Shown: piece after piece, positions 33,136 to 41,886 of the stretch
Numbering within the stretch: the first letter of the stretch is position 1
How the letters are laid out: each line of letters starts with the position of its first letter
Assembly: GCF_000696095.1 (NCBI RefSeq)
Contig: NZ_BAYX01000006.1
Span: forward strand, 372,001-436,000
Source: Rhizobium rhizogenes NBRC 13257
Lineage (GTDB): Bacteria; Pseudomonadota; Alphaproteobacteria; Rhizobiales; Rhizobiaceae
DNA: 64,000 bases
Reading direction: 5' to 3'
Notes under the pieces: generated by a model
What the model saw: the letters and a program-made list of their open reading frames with translations, nothing else
The model's database searches: none
What the model was told of the DNA's origin: nothing
Position numbers and translations under genes: made by a program

Positions 33136-33438
33136 ATCTCCCTTCCTGTCACGAGCAAGATGGAATGGATCGTCATCTCCCGAGATGGCGGGAAGCCATG
33201 CGAAACCGAGCAGTCGCTGCCGCGCTTTGTCAAGATAATCATCGCTCTGTTCCCAAGGGTCTTAATCGCCCTTCGTTTGTATACGAATGATTGCCGCGGA
33301 GCGGCTATCTGTCAATGGGCAGAGCTTGAAAACTATTTATGGTGATGTCGCGTTATCTTCGGTGCGGGACGCCATCCGGAAAACTCCAATTCCGAGCGCC
33401 CGATATCTTGGGGTTCTTTAGAGCAAGTAATCCATTGC
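33136..33438. other. 303-bp intergenic region before nicA
   Basis: No gene is supported. It carries the fourth operator copy (33273-33290), the presumed nicA promoter, and near 33330-33430 the 3' flank of the MarR gene that ends at 33439. All nearby transcription is on the minus strand, so readthrough from the MarR gene into nicA is possible; no clear terminator hairpin was found. Confidence 0.5.
33273..33290. promoter_or_regulatory. Nicotinate-cluster operator, copy before nicA
   Basis: TCGTTTGTATACGAATGA, an 18-bp palindrome of the same family as those at 23608, 27361 and 28178, with one base off the consensus in the left arm. It is 137 bp upstream of the nicA start. Confidence 0.78.
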
Positions 33439-33870
33439 TTACTGATCCAGTTTCTGAAAAACCTCGGAAAGCAGATTGGAAAGATCGGCCGCTTCCTTGT
33501 GGCCCAATATGTTCATCACATCCTGCTGCGCCTTCGTGCTGAGACCCTGTAATGTCAGGAAGATTTCCTTGCCCTTGTTCGAGCGGAAGATAAGAACCTT
33601 GCGCCGGTCCTTGGCGTCGGGAGCGCGATAGACGTCGGAGGATGCGACCATCTTGTCGATGATCTTGGTTAGGGTCGGCGAATCGACGAAAACCCTGGCT
33701 GCCAGCTCTCCCATCGACATGCCGTCATGTTCGTCGAGCGCTTCCAGGATCCTGTATTGTTCTATGGATAGGCCAACCGGTCTCAGGTGTGCCTCCATGG
33801 CCTGCTCGAGCTTGCGGTTGACGCCGCAGATGAGGCGCGTCAGTTGCACTTGGTTGATCCTCGCGTGCAT
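33439..33870 (-). CDS. MarR family transcriptional regulator
   Basis: A 143-residue winged-helix protein (LRPVGLSIEQYRILEALDEHDGMSMGELAARVFVDSPTLTKIIDKMVAS, wing DAKDRRKVLIFRSNKG). It is not a close paralog of the two NicR-like proteins in the window: its N-terminus lacks their QVGxxLR motif. The ATG at 33870 has only a weak purine-rich site upstream. It is divergent from the AmiC-like gene and the amide operon across a 268-bp AT-rich gap, so control of that operon is likely. Confidence 0.88.
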   Translation of the reverse strand: MHARINQVQLTRLICGVNRKLEQAMEAHLRPVGLSIEQYRILEALDEHDGMSMGELAARVFVDSPTLTKIIDKMVASSDVYRAPDAKDRRKVLIFRSNKGKEIFLTLQGLSTKAQQDVMNILGHKEAADLSNLLSEVFQKLDQ

Positions 33871-34138
33871 ATATTCATTTTCAATATTTTCCTTTCCATA
33901 TAAATTTTCAAACGCAAATGATCAAGCCGGCGATTGGGCTAATATGCTTAACAACTGAGCATCTGGCCCTGTCGTTTTTTGTGCACAATCGCCGTCGGCG
34001 CCTCTCGAGGACCTGAATCTGATGGCTTGCGGCGGTCTATGGCCGTCCGACGGGTGCAAACAGACGGCCAAGAAGGGTTGGCACATTTCCTGCTTTCATA
34101 AATCTCTGGCGAAGCGACGAAGATGAAAGGCAACGGTC

Positions 34139-35188
34139 TTGTTCACGATTCGGCTTGGTCTGCTCACTGCACAAAGTGGTTCGGCGGGATTATGGGCGCC
34201 GTCTGCCGAGGCTTGCGGCCGTCTGGCGGTTGACGAGATCAACCGTGCAAGCGGGATCTTGCGCCGGCCTGTCGAGCTTTCTGTTATCGATGCCGGGTCG
34301 ACGAGCGAAACCGCCGGCCGCGCGGCGGCGCACGCGATCCGCTTCGATGGTGTTCATGGTATCATCGGCATGGTGCCGAGCTACGCGCGCGAAGCTGTTG
34401 CCGCCGCGACCAATGACACGGTGCCGTTCGTCTATACCCCGCAATTCGAAGGCTTTGCGCCGGAGCGTCAGGTGATGACCACCGGAGAGACGGCCGACGA
34501 ACTCCTGGCGCCGGCGATCAATTGGCTTTCAGAAAATAGCGGTGCGCGCCGCTATTTTCTCTGCGGCAACGATTATGTCTGGCCGCGCTCAAGCCTCTCC
34601 ATCGCGCGGAAACTTATCCAGCGTGCCGGCGGCATCGTCACGGGAGAGAGCTTCGTTCCCGTCGGCGTGCTCGACTACGATGAAATCCTAGATCGCATCA
34701 AGACGACGCGCGCGGATGTGGTTCTGCCCTATTTTCTCGGCTCCGACGCCATTGAATTCAACCGGGCCTTTTGCGCGGCGGGCCTGAGCTCGAGTGTCTT
34801 GCGCTTCACCTCGGCGATCGACGAGACCATCGTCTATGGCCTTGCGCCGCACGAGACGGAAAATCTCTATGTCAGCTCGGCCTATTTCTCATCGATCCGG
34901 TCTCGCAACAACGGCGCCTTCCTGGAGCGCTATCACATGGCCTATGGCGAAAATCCGCCGCCGGCCAATGCCTTCGGGCAATCCTGCTATGAGGGCGTCT
35001 ACTCCCTGGCTGCCCTTGTCGAAGAGGCCGGCGGCTTCGATACCAAACAGCTCGGGCGCCTCTATGGCCGCATCCTGCAGCAACGCACCGCTCGTGGCAG
35101 CGAGCCCAAGGCGGTGGTTGGTGGGCGCCATCCCGTGCATGTCGCGCGTCTGGACGGCTATGATTTTAAGATTCTCGCCAGCGCATAA
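34139..35188 (+). CDS. AmiC-like cytosolic amide-binding protein
   Basis: A 349-residue type I periplasmic-binding-protein fold with no signal peptide: it starts directly with IRLGLLTAQSGSAGLWAPSAEACGRLAVDEIN. The signature segments GIIGMVPSYAREAV, CGNDYVWPRSSLSIARKLI and YVSSAYFSSIRSRNNGAFLERY resemble AmiC, the amide sensor that controls the antiterminator AmiR in Pseudomonas. No AmiR gene is present here, so its partner is unknown. Translation probably begins at TTG 34139 with AAAGG about 5-9 nt upstream. It precedes a Urt/Fmd-type ABC transporter and an amidase, which fits a sensor for the imported amide. Confidence 0.85.
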   Translation: MFTIRLGLLTAQSGSAGLWAPSAEACGRLAVDEINRASGILRRPVELSVIDAGSTSETAGRAAAHAIRFDGVHGIIGMVPSYAREAVAAATNDTVPFVYTPQFEGFAPERQVMTTGETADELLAPAINWLSENSGARRYFLCGNDYVWPRSSLSIARKLIQRAGGIVTGESFVPVGVLDYDEILDRIKTTRADVVLPYFLGSDAIEFNRAFCAAGLSSSVLRFTSAIDETIVYGLAPHETENLYVSSAYFSSIRSRNNGAFLERYHMAYGENPPPANAFGQSCYEGVYSLAALVEEAGGFDTKQLGRLYGRILQQRTARGSEPKAVVGGRHPVHVARLDGYDFKILASA

Positions 35189-35256
35189 AATAACTTGATT
35201 TTTCAAATATTGCGGATTTAAGTATCCCCGCCATAAGCAACAAGGGGAACTCTTCA

Positions 35257-36495
35257 ATGCACCTGTCTCGCCGCCGCTTCCTGCATCGCTCCGCGCTCGC
35301 CTCCGCCACGCTCCTCACCGCCCCCATGATCCTCCGTCATTCGGCCCTTGGCGCGGATAACCCCATCCTGATCGGCAGCCTGCACGACCAGTCCGGCCCG
35401 ATCGCGGCATCCGGCGTACCGATGGTGCATGCGCTTCAGCTGGCGGTCGACGAGATCAATGCGGCAGGCGGCCTGATTGGCCGGCCGCTAAAGATCGTGC
35501 ATTACGACACGCAATCGAACATCCAGATGTATTCGCAATATGCCCAGCAACTGGCCCTGAAGGACAAGGTCGCGGTTGTTCACGGTGGCATCACCTCGGC
35601 CTCGCGCGAGGCCGTCCGCCCGACCTTCGACCGCTTCAAGGTGCTCTATTTCTACAACGTGCTTTATGAGGGTGGCGTCTGCGACCGCAATACGTTCTGC
35701 ACGGGTACGACGCCGGCGCAGACCGTCGAGAAGCTGGTGCCCGCGGCCATGAAGAAGGCCGGCAAGAAGGCCTACATCATCGCCGCCGACTATAATTACG
35801 GTCAGATCACCGCGAAGTGGATGACCAAATATGTCAAGGACAATGGCGGCGAGGTCGCTTCGATCGACTTCTTCCCGCTCGACGTCACCAATTTCGGCCC
35901 GACCATTTCCAAGATCCAGGCGGCCAAGCCCGATCTCATCCTGTCGGCTCTCGTGGGCGGCAACCACACCGCCTTTTATCGGCAGTGGACTTCTGCCGGA
36001 ATGAAGGGCCAGATCCCGATCGCCTCCACCACCTTCGGCCTCGTCAACGAGCCGACGACGCTGGATGCGGCGGAAAGCGAGAATATCCTGGGCGCCTACG
36101 GCTATTTCGAGGAACTCGATACGCCCGCGAGCAAAAGCTTCGTCGAGAAGATCAAGAAGGCCCATCCGGATACGCCTTATATCAGCGAGCTTGCCGCAGC
36201 CACCTATGAAGGCGCGCAGCTCTGGGCCGAAGGCGTGCGCAAGGCTGGCAGCATCGACCGCGCCAAGGTTGTCGACGCGCTGGAATCGGGCCTCTCCTTT
36301 GCCGGACCGACCGGCACAGCCACTCTCGACCACGCGACCCATCACACTACGCGCAATGCCTTCCTCGCCGAGGTCAAGGATCGCAAGTGGAGCGTTCTCG
36401 AGAGCTTTCCCGACGTCAAGCCACTCGACACCGCCAGCGTCTGCGATCTGGTGAAGAATCCGGCCGACAACAAGCAATACGTCATCAGCTTCTAG
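35257..36495 (+). CDS. Urea/short-chain amide ABC transporter substrate-binding protein (UrtA/FmdD-like)
   Basis: A 412-residue receptor with a twin-arginine signal (SRRRFLHRSALASATLLTAP), so likely exported by Tat. The mature protein starts ILIGSLHDQSGPIAASGVPMVHALQLAVDEINAAGGLIGRPLKIVHYDTQSN and includes VVHGGITSASREAVRP, YIIAADYNYGQITAKWM and SIDFFPLDVTNFGPTISKIQ, all close to the urea/amide binding group. CAAGGGGAAC precedes the ATG. It is the first transport gene of an operon that continues to the amidase and perhaps to the aldehyde dehydrogenase. Confidence 0.92.
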   Translation: MHLSRRRFLHRSALASATLLTAPMILRHSALGADNPILIGSLHDQSGPIAASGVPMVHALQLAVDEINAAGGLIGRPLKIVHYDTQSNIQMYSQYAQQLALKDKVAVVHGGITSASREAVRPTFDRFKVLYFYNVLYEGGVCDRNTFCTGTTPAQTVEKLVPAAMKKAGKKAYIIAADYNYGQITAKWMTKYVKDNGGEVASIDFFPLDVTNFGPTISKIQAAKPDLILSALVGGNHTAFYRQWTSAGMKGQIPIASTTFGLVNEPTTLDAAESENILGAYGYFEELDTPASKSFVEKIKKAHPDTPYISELAAATYEGAQLWAEGVRKAGSIDRAKVVDALESGLSFAGPTGTATLDHATHHTTRNAFLAEVKDRKWSVLESFPDVKPLDTASVCDLVKNPADNKQYVISF

Positions 36496-36504
36496 AGCCC
36501 GCCG

Positions 36505-36536
36505 GCGGATTGCGCGGCAAAGCCTGCGCAATCCGC
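36505..36536 (+). other. Strong hairpin between binding-protein and permease genes
   Basis: A perfect 11-bp stem, GCGGATTGCGC/GCGCAATCCGC, whose 10-nt loop can form a further GGC/GCC pairing. It lies 9 nt after the binding-protein stop and 26 nt before the permease start, with no T-run. It is a likely RNA-stabilising or partial-termination element. Confidence 0.7.
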
Positions 36537-36562
36537 AGTCTTCGCGAGAAAGGAGCTCGATT

Positions 36563-37429
36563 TTGGATATCTACATCATAGTGGCGCTCGACGTCATCAA
36601 CGGCACGGCCTCTTTGTTCCTCCTATGCCTGGGATTGGCGATCATCTTCGGGATGATGAAGATCATCAATCTGGCGCATGGCGAGTTCATTATGCTCGGA
36701 GCCTATGCCACGGTTATCTCCGCCAATGCGGGCGTCAACATCTGGATCGCGATGCTGGTCGTCGCGCCGCTTTTCGTCGGGCTGGTCGGGCTTCTCGTCG
36801 AGCGCTGCCTGATCCGTTTCCTCTACGGGCGGCTGGTCGATTCCATGCTGGCGACCTGGGGATTGAGCCTGCTGATCATCGGTATCGTCACCACGATCTT
36901 CGGCAATACCATTCAGGGCGTGCCGACCCCGCTCGGCGGCTTCTCCATCGGCGCCTACCGGTCGAGCTACTACACGCTGTTCCTGCTGGCGATGGCGATC
37001 ATCATGATGGCGCTGGTCTATGCCGTCATGCGCTACACCAGGTTCGGCCTGATCGCGCGCGCCACCATGCAGAACCCGGCCATGGCCAATACGCTCGGCG
37101 TCAATCCGGCGCGTGTCTACATGACGACCTTTGCGGCCGGGGCAGCCATTACCGGCCTTGCCGGCGGCCTGCTGGCACCGGTATCGGGCGTCACGCCGGT
37201 CATGGGCGGCGCCTATGTCGCCAAGGCCTTCATCACGGTTGTCGGCGGCGGCGCGGCTATTCTGTCCGGGACGCTTTCGGCGGCGACCTTGTTCGGCAGC
37301 ATCAACCAGATCGGTGCCTATCTCACCACCCCCGTCTATGGCGAGGTCATCGTCTTCACCGCCGCCATCGTCCTGATCCGGCTATTGCCCCAGGGCATTT
37401 CCGGGCGCTTTTTCAAGGGGAATCTGTGA
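36563..37429 (+). CDS. Urea/amide-type ABC transporter permease (LivH/UrtB-like)
   Basis: A 288-residue permease with the LivH signature GLAIIFGMMKIINLAHGEFIMLGAY and the coupling segment RATMQNPAMANTLGVNPARVYM, ending in GGGAAILSGTLSAATLFGSINQIGAY. The start is a TTG at 36563 behind AAGGAG. Its stop overlaps the next start by one base (TGATG), so it is coupled to the LivM-like partner. Confidence 0.92.
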   Translation: MDIYIIVALDVINGTASLFLLCLGLAIIFGMMKIINLAHGEFIMLGAYATVISANAGVNIWIAMLVVAPLFVGLVGLLVERCLIRFLYGRLVDSMLATWGLSLLIIGIVTTIFGNTIQGVPTPLGGFSIGAYRSSYYTLFLLAMAIIMMALVYAVMRYTRFGLIARATMQNPAMANTLGVNPARVYMTTFAAGAAITGLAGGLLAPVSGVTPVMGGAYVAKAFITVVGGGAAILSGTLSAATLFGSINQIGAYLTTPVYGEVIVFTAAIVLIRLLPQGISGRFFKGNL

Positions 37430-38478
37430 TGACGCCACGTCTTCGCCTGTTTGCCCAGAGCCTGGCCGTTCTCGTAGCCATCATTGCCGTCGCCATTGCA
37501 CCCGGCCAGCTCGAACTCTTTACATTGATGCAGTTCACGCTGTTTGCCGCCATGGCGGTGCTGTCGCTCAGCCTTGCCTTCATCTGGGGTTTCGGCGGCA
37601 TTCTGTCCTTTGGGCAGACAGCCTTCTTCGGCCTCGGCGGTTATGTCTATGCAATCTCCGCCATCAACTTCCAGGATTCCACGCAAGGCATCATGCTGGC
37701 GCTGTTCATCCCGGCCGTGTTTTCGGCGTTGCTTGGCTACTTCGTCTTCTACGGGCGGATCTCCGATGTCTATCTCGGGGTCATCACCCTGACGGTGACC
37801 CTGATCCTGTTCAATGTCATTAACTCGACGTCGGGGGACGAGTATCATATCGGCACGGCGATGCTGGGCGGCTTCAACGGCATCCCGGCGGTGCCGACAT
37901 TCAACATGCCCTTTGATCCTTCGACCCCACTGTCGCCGGAGCAATCATGGTGGGTGACGGGCGGTGCGCTCATTGCCGTCTACCTCCTGCTGCGCCTCAT
38001 TCTGGCGAGCCCTTTCGGCCGTGTCGTGGTCGCCGTCCGGGAAAACGAGGTTCGTGCTTCCCTGCTGGGATATGATCCGCGCCTGATCAAGCTGGTGACC
38101 TTCGTGATCGGTGGCGCGATCGCCGGATTGGCTGGCGCCCTTTATGTCAATTGGGGCGCCTTCGTCGGGCCGACGATCTTCAGCCTGTCGCTGTCGGCCG
38201 AGATCATCATCTGGATCACCATCGGCGGTCTTGGCACACTGCTCGGCCCGATCATCGGCTGCATATTGATCGAATATGCCGTCGCCGCCATCGGCTCGCA
38301 GCAGACCCTGAATTCGAACCTCGTCCTGGGCGCGGTTCTCATTTTCTTCGTCCTGCTGCTGCCCAAGGGATTGGTGCCAACCGTCCGCGACCTTCTGCTG
38401 CGTCTCGTTCCCAAGATCGAGCCGAGATCGGCCAATCCAGCTCCAGAACCCTCCGTCCAGCCTGTGGGAGCCAAGTGA
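37429..38478 (+). CDS. Urea/amide-type ABC transporter permease (LivM/UrtC-like)
   Basis: About 349 residues. It has the LivM signature LAFIWGFGGILSFGQTAFFGLGGYVYAI, the coupling loop VAVRENEVRASLLGYDPRLIKL and the late helices IIIWITIGGLGTLLGPIIGCILIEYAV. The ATG at 37429 is the one shared with the upstream stop. Longer readings upstream are shadows of the LivH-like gene. It pairs with the preceding permease. Confidence 0.92.
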   Translation: MTPRLRLFAQSLAVLVAIIAVAIAPGQLELFTLMQFTLFAAMAVLSLSLAFIWGFGGILSFGQTAFFGLGGYVYAISAINFQDSTQGIMLALFIPAVFSALLGYFVFYGRISDVYLGVITLTVTLILFNVINSTSGDEYHIGTAMLGGFNGIPAVPTFNMPFDPSTPLSPEQSWWVTGGALIAVYLLLRLILASPFGRVVVAVRENEVRASLLGYDPRLIKLVTFVIGGAIAGLAGALYVNWGAFVGPTIFSLSLSAEIIIWITIGGLGTLLGPIIGCILIEYAVAAIGSQQTLNSNLVLGAVLIFFVLLLPKGLVPTVRDLLLRLVPKIEPRSANPAPEPSVQPVGAK

Positions 38479-38479
38479 C

Positions 38480-39208
38480 ATGCCCGAGCCCACTTTGCTT
38501 CTCAAGACAGAACATCTGACCATGCGCTTCGGCGGCGTCGTCGCCAATGACGACATCAACTTCACGCTGGAGGAGATGGAGCTACGCTGCCTGATCGGCC
38601 CGAACGGAGCCGGCAAGAGCACCTTCTTCAAGTCACTCACCGGCCAGCAGACGCCGACATCGGGGACGATCGCGTTCCGGGGGCAGCCGATCGCGGGAAA
38701 GCTCCCGCATGAGATCGCCCGCATGGGCATCGGCATCAAGACGCAGGTTCCGAGCGTCTTCAACGGCTTGAGTGTCCGCGAAAATATCTGGATGGCGGCC
38801 CGCCGCAAGGCGACCCCGAGGGGGCTCGCGCCCATGGTGGAAAGCGTGCTTTCCCTGATCCGGTTGAGCGACTTCGCCGACAGGGTCGTCGCGACGCTGT
38901 CGCACGGCCAGCGCCAATGGGTCGAGATCGGCATGGTGCTTGCCGCCGAGCCGGACCTCATCCTGCTCGACGAGCCCGCCGCCGGCATGACGGACGAAGA
39001 GACGCTTAGAACCGCGGAGATCATCCGCGACATCAACCAGTCGCGCGCCATTATCGTCGTCGAGCACGACATGGCCTTCATCAAGCTGATCGCCAAGAAG
39101 GTCACGGTCTTTCACCAGGGCAAGGTGCTGGTGGAGGACACGATCGACCGCGTGCTCGCCGATCAGAGGGTTCGAGACATCTACCTCGGAAAGAAGGTGG
39201 TTGCATGA
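38480..39208 (+). CDS. Urea/amide-type ABC transporter ATP-binding protein (UrtD-like)
   Basis: A 242-residue ATPase: Walker A GPNGAGKST, Walker B LILLDEPAAGMTDEET. The signature region is LSHGQRQWVEIGM, close to the LSHGQxQWxEIGM that marks UrtD of the urea transporter and sets it apart from LivG. It starts 1 nt after the LivM-like stop and overlaps the next gene by 4 nt. Confidence 0.93.
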   Translation: MPEPTLLLKTEHLTMRFGGVVANDDINFTLEEMELRCLIGPNGAGKSTFFKSLTGQQTPTSGTIAFRGQPIAGKLPHEIARMGIGIKTQVPSVFNGLSVRENIWMAARRKATPRGLAPMVESVLSLIRLSDFADRVVATLSHGQRQWVEIGMVLAAEPDLILLDEPAAGMTDEETLRTAEIIRDINQSRAIIVVEHDMAFIKLIAKKVTVFHQGKVLVEDTIDRVLADQRVRDIYLGKKVVA

Positions 39209-39906
39209 CACAGCTTCTGAGCGTGAAGGACTTGCGATCCGGCTACGGGCGGATTCCGATCCTCGCAGGCGTGGATATGGCGATGGAAGAGGGCGAGTAT
39301 CTCGGCATCCTCGGCCATAACGGCATGGGCAAGACGACGCTCATGCGTACTCTCATGGGGCATCTGCCGGCAACAGCCGGCTCGGTGGAATTCTCCGGCC
39401 GCAACGTGACGGGGATGAAACCTTTCGAGCGGTCGAGGCTCGGCATGGGGCTGGTGCCGCAGGGGCGCGAGATCTTTCCGGAGCTTTCGGTCTATGAAAA
39501 CCTGCGGATGGGGCTGGTGGCGGCCCGAAAGGAGGACCGATCGATTATCGATACCGTTCTTCAGGATTTTCCACGTCTCGTTCGCCTGCTCGACCGTCGC
39601 GGCGGGGCGCTTTCCGGCGGCGAACAGCAGCTTCTGGCGCTTGCCCGCTGCCTGTGCACCAAGCCGAGGCTCATTCTGCTTGATGAGCCGACGGAGGGCA
39701 TTCAGCCGTCGATCATCGAGGAGATTATCGAGACGCTGATTGCGCTGAAGAGCCGCTGGAAACTGTCGCTGATCGTCGTCGAACAGAACCTCGAATTCAT
39801 CACCTCGCTGTCCGACCGGATCCTGCATATCCAGAAGGGACGCATCACCGGAGAAATCGATCGGGATGCCATCCTGTCCGGGGAGGTAGGCATGGCCCCC
39901 GTTTAG
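39205..39906 (+). CDS. Urea/amide-type ABC transporter ATP-binding protein (UrtE-like)
   Basis: A 233-residue ATPase: Walker A GHNGMGKTT, signature LSGGEQQLLALARCL, Walker B LILLDEPTEGIQPSIIEEI. The EPTEGIQPSII wording is typical of UrtE. The start shares ATGA with the previous stop. A 77-nt gap containing a short GC-rich inverted repeat separates it from the amidase gene. Confidence 0.93.
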   Translation: MTQLLSVKDLRSGYGRIPILAGVDMAMEEGEYLGILGHNGMGKTTLMRTLMGHLPATAGSVEFSGRNVTGMKPFERSRLGMGLVPQGREIFPELSVYENLRMGLVAARKEDRSIIDTVLQDFPRLVRLLDRRGGALSGGEQQLLALARCLCTKPRLILLDEPTEGIQPSIIEEIIETLIALKSRWKLSLIVVEQNLEFITSLSDRILHIQKGRITGEIDRDAILSGEVGMAPV

Positions 39907-39983
39907 TTCACCGGGGCCGTCCCGGCTCCGTTCCAACCGAAATCCGATCTCAAAACGCTTGTCTTCACAAGAAAGGATGACTC

Positions 39984-41498
39984 ATGTCCATTACCCGTCC
40001 AACCGTTGCCGATGTCGTCGAGCTGGCCTCCAGCCTGCACATGAACATGTCTGCCGAAGAGGCCGCCAGTTATCAGTCTCTGATGGGCGGCATGTTCGAT
40101 GCCTATGATGTGGTCGACTCGCTGCCCAATCCGTTGCCACCGGCCAAATATCCGCGCACTCCCGGCTACAAGCCGGGCCTTGAGGAAAATAAATACGGGG
40201 CCTGGGCCTACAAGAGCGAGGTGAAGGGCGCGTCCGAGGGCAAGCTCAAGGGACGAACAGTCGCTCTCAAGGACAATGTCGCGCTCGCCGGCGTTCCGAT
40301 GATGAACGGGTCAACGACGCTTGAAGGCTTCGTGCCGGCCGCCGACGCGACCATCGTCACCCGCATGCTCGATGCAGGTGCTACCATCGTCGGCAAGGCG
40401 GTCTGCGAGCATTTTTGCCTCTCCGGTGGTAGCCACACCTCCGATCCCGGCCCGGTGCATAACCCGCACCGCATGGGCTATTCGGCGGGTGGATCGTCTT
40501 CCGGCAGCGCCGCACTGGTGGCGGCCGGCGAAGTGGACATGGCGATCGGCGGCGATCAGGGCGGCTCGATCCGAATTCCGGCCTCCTATTGCGGCATTTA
40601 CGGGATGAAGGCCACGCATGGTCTCGTGCCCTATACCGGCGTCATGCCGATCGAATCGACCATCGACCATACCGGGCCGATGACCGCGACGGTGGCCGAC
40701 AATGCTCTGCTGCTGGAAGTGCTTGCCGGTGCCGACGGCTTCGATCCGCGCCAGTATGCGCCGAAGGTTTCGTCCTATACCGAGGCCCTGGGCAAAAGCG
40801 TCAGGGGTTTGAAGATCGGCCTGCTGAAGGAAGGCTTTGCCGTGTCGAACATGCAGGAGGCGGTTGCCGACAAGGTGCGGGCGGGTGCGGAGCGTCTGGC
40901 CGGCCTCGGTGCCGAGATCTCCGAGGTCTCCATTCCGGATCATCTCAATGCGCTTGCGGCCTGGAATCCGATCACGCTGGAAGGCTTCATGGTGCAGATG
41001 ATGCATGGCAATGGCATGGGGTTCAACTGGAAGGGGCTCTATGATGTCGGTCTCTTGGACGCGCATTCGTCCTGGCGGAACCGGGCCGACGATCTGTCGA
41101 AGACACTCAAGCTGTGCATGCTGGTTGGTCAGTGGGGGCTTACTCATTATCGCGGGCGCTACTATGCCAAGTCCCGCAATATCGCTATCGCGGCAAAGGC
41201 TGCCTATGACGCGGTCTTCGGTGAATATGATCTGCTCTTGATGCCGACCCTGCCTTGCGTGGCAACGAAATTGCCCGAGAAGGATGCGCCGCTCTCCGAG
41301 ATCATTGAGCGCGCCTTCGAGATGACCGCGTCCACCAGCCCCTTCGACGTCACCGGCCATCCGGCCATGTCCTTGCCCTGCGGCCTCGTGGACGGACTGC
41401 CCGTTGGCTTGATGCTGATCGCCAAGGATTACGACGAGAGCACGATTTATCGTGCGGCCAGTGCATTTGAGGCCGACGGCGACTGGAGGTCGTTCTGA
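39984..41498 (+). CDS. Amidase, amidase-signature family
   Basis: A 504-residue hydrolase with the complete Ser-cisSer-Lys triad: K96 in [11 protein letters not shown]171 in [11 protein letters not shown] and S195 in [25 protein letters not shown]. The GDQGGS spelling and the long N-terminal helical part (about 1-85) are like the Rhodococcus nitrile-pathway amidases, which act on a range of aliphatic and aromatic amides. It would release ammonia and a carboxylate from the amide brought in by the transporter upstream. Its stop overlaps the next start by one base. Nicotinamide is an attractive possible substrate because of the neighbouring nicotinate genes, but there is no direct evidence. Confidence 0.93.
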   Translation: MSITRPTVADVVELASSLHMNMSAEEAASYQSLMGGMFDAYDVVDSLPNPLPPAKYPRTPGYKPGLEENKYGAWAYKSEVKGASEGKLKGRTVALKDNVALAGVPMMNGSTTLEGFVPAADATIVTRMLDAGATIVGKAVCEHFCLSGGSHTSDPGPVHNPHRMGYSAGGSSSGSAALVAAGEVDMAIGGDQGGSIRIPASYCGIYGMKATHGLVPYTGVMPIESTIDHTGPMTATVADNALLLEVLAGADGFDPRQYAPKVSSYTEALGKSVRGLKIGLLKEGFAVSNMQEAVADKVRAGAERLAGLGAEISEVSIPDHLNALAAWNPITLEGFMVQMMHGNGMGFNWKGLYDVGLLDAHSSWRNRADDLSKTLKLCMLVGQWGLTHYRGRYYAKSRNIAIAAKAAYDAVFGEYDLLLMPTLPCVATKLPEKDAPLSEIIERAFEMTASTSPFDVTGHPAMSLPCGLVDGLPVGLMLIAKDYDESTIYRAASAFEADGDWRSF

Positions 41499-41797
41499 TG
41501 CACACCATCAGCGCGATCATCCGGGTTAAGGCCGGGCAGGAGGCGACCATGCGCGACGCCCTGATGGCGGTCGCCTCGCATGTGGCCATGAATGAGCCGG
41601 AAACTCTCGGCTTCTTCATTTCCCAGAGTGAGGACGATCCGTGCCTGTTCACCACCTATGAACGCTTCGCGGATCGCGCCGCCATGGACCGCCACAATGG
41701 TTCGGATGCGGTGGCTGTGTTTTTTGCCATCGCAAGCCCCATCCTGGATGGGCCTGTGACACTGGTGACGGCGCTCGAGGCATCGGCGAAAGCCTGA
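41498..41797 (+). CDS. Antibiotic biosynthesis monooxygenase (ABM) domain protein
   Basis: A 99-residue ferredoxin-like protein of the YgiN/ABM superfamily: IIRVKAGQEATMRDALMAVASHVAMNEPETLGFFISQSEDDPCLFTTYERFADRAAMDRHNGS. Members act as cofactor-free oxygenases or small-molecule binding proteins. It is translationally coupled to the amidase (TGATG), which suggests a role with the same substrate. Confidence 0.88.
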   Translation: MHTISAIIRVKAGQEATMRDALMAVASHVAMNEPETLGFFISQSEDDPCLFTTYERFADRAAMDRHNGSDAVAVFFAIASPILDGPVTLVTALEASAKA

Positions 41798-41886
41798 TTT
41801 TGACAGTCCCGAAGTGCCGGCGGCGTCGAGCGCGCCGGCACGGGGCAACGCATGGCTCTTTGCCGATTTTCCAACGAAAGAATGGG

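Noticed and set aside
33907..33921. A sequence resembling half of the nicotinate operator (AAACGCAAATGA) upstream of the MarR gene at 33439
   Set aside because: Only one arm is recognisable and symmetry is lost, so it is not counted as a fifth site.
34139..35188. Calling the gene a periplasmic amide receptor
   Set aside because: The family core begins at the second residue and no signal peptide can be fitted from upstream starts, so a cytosolic AmiC-like sensor is the better reading.
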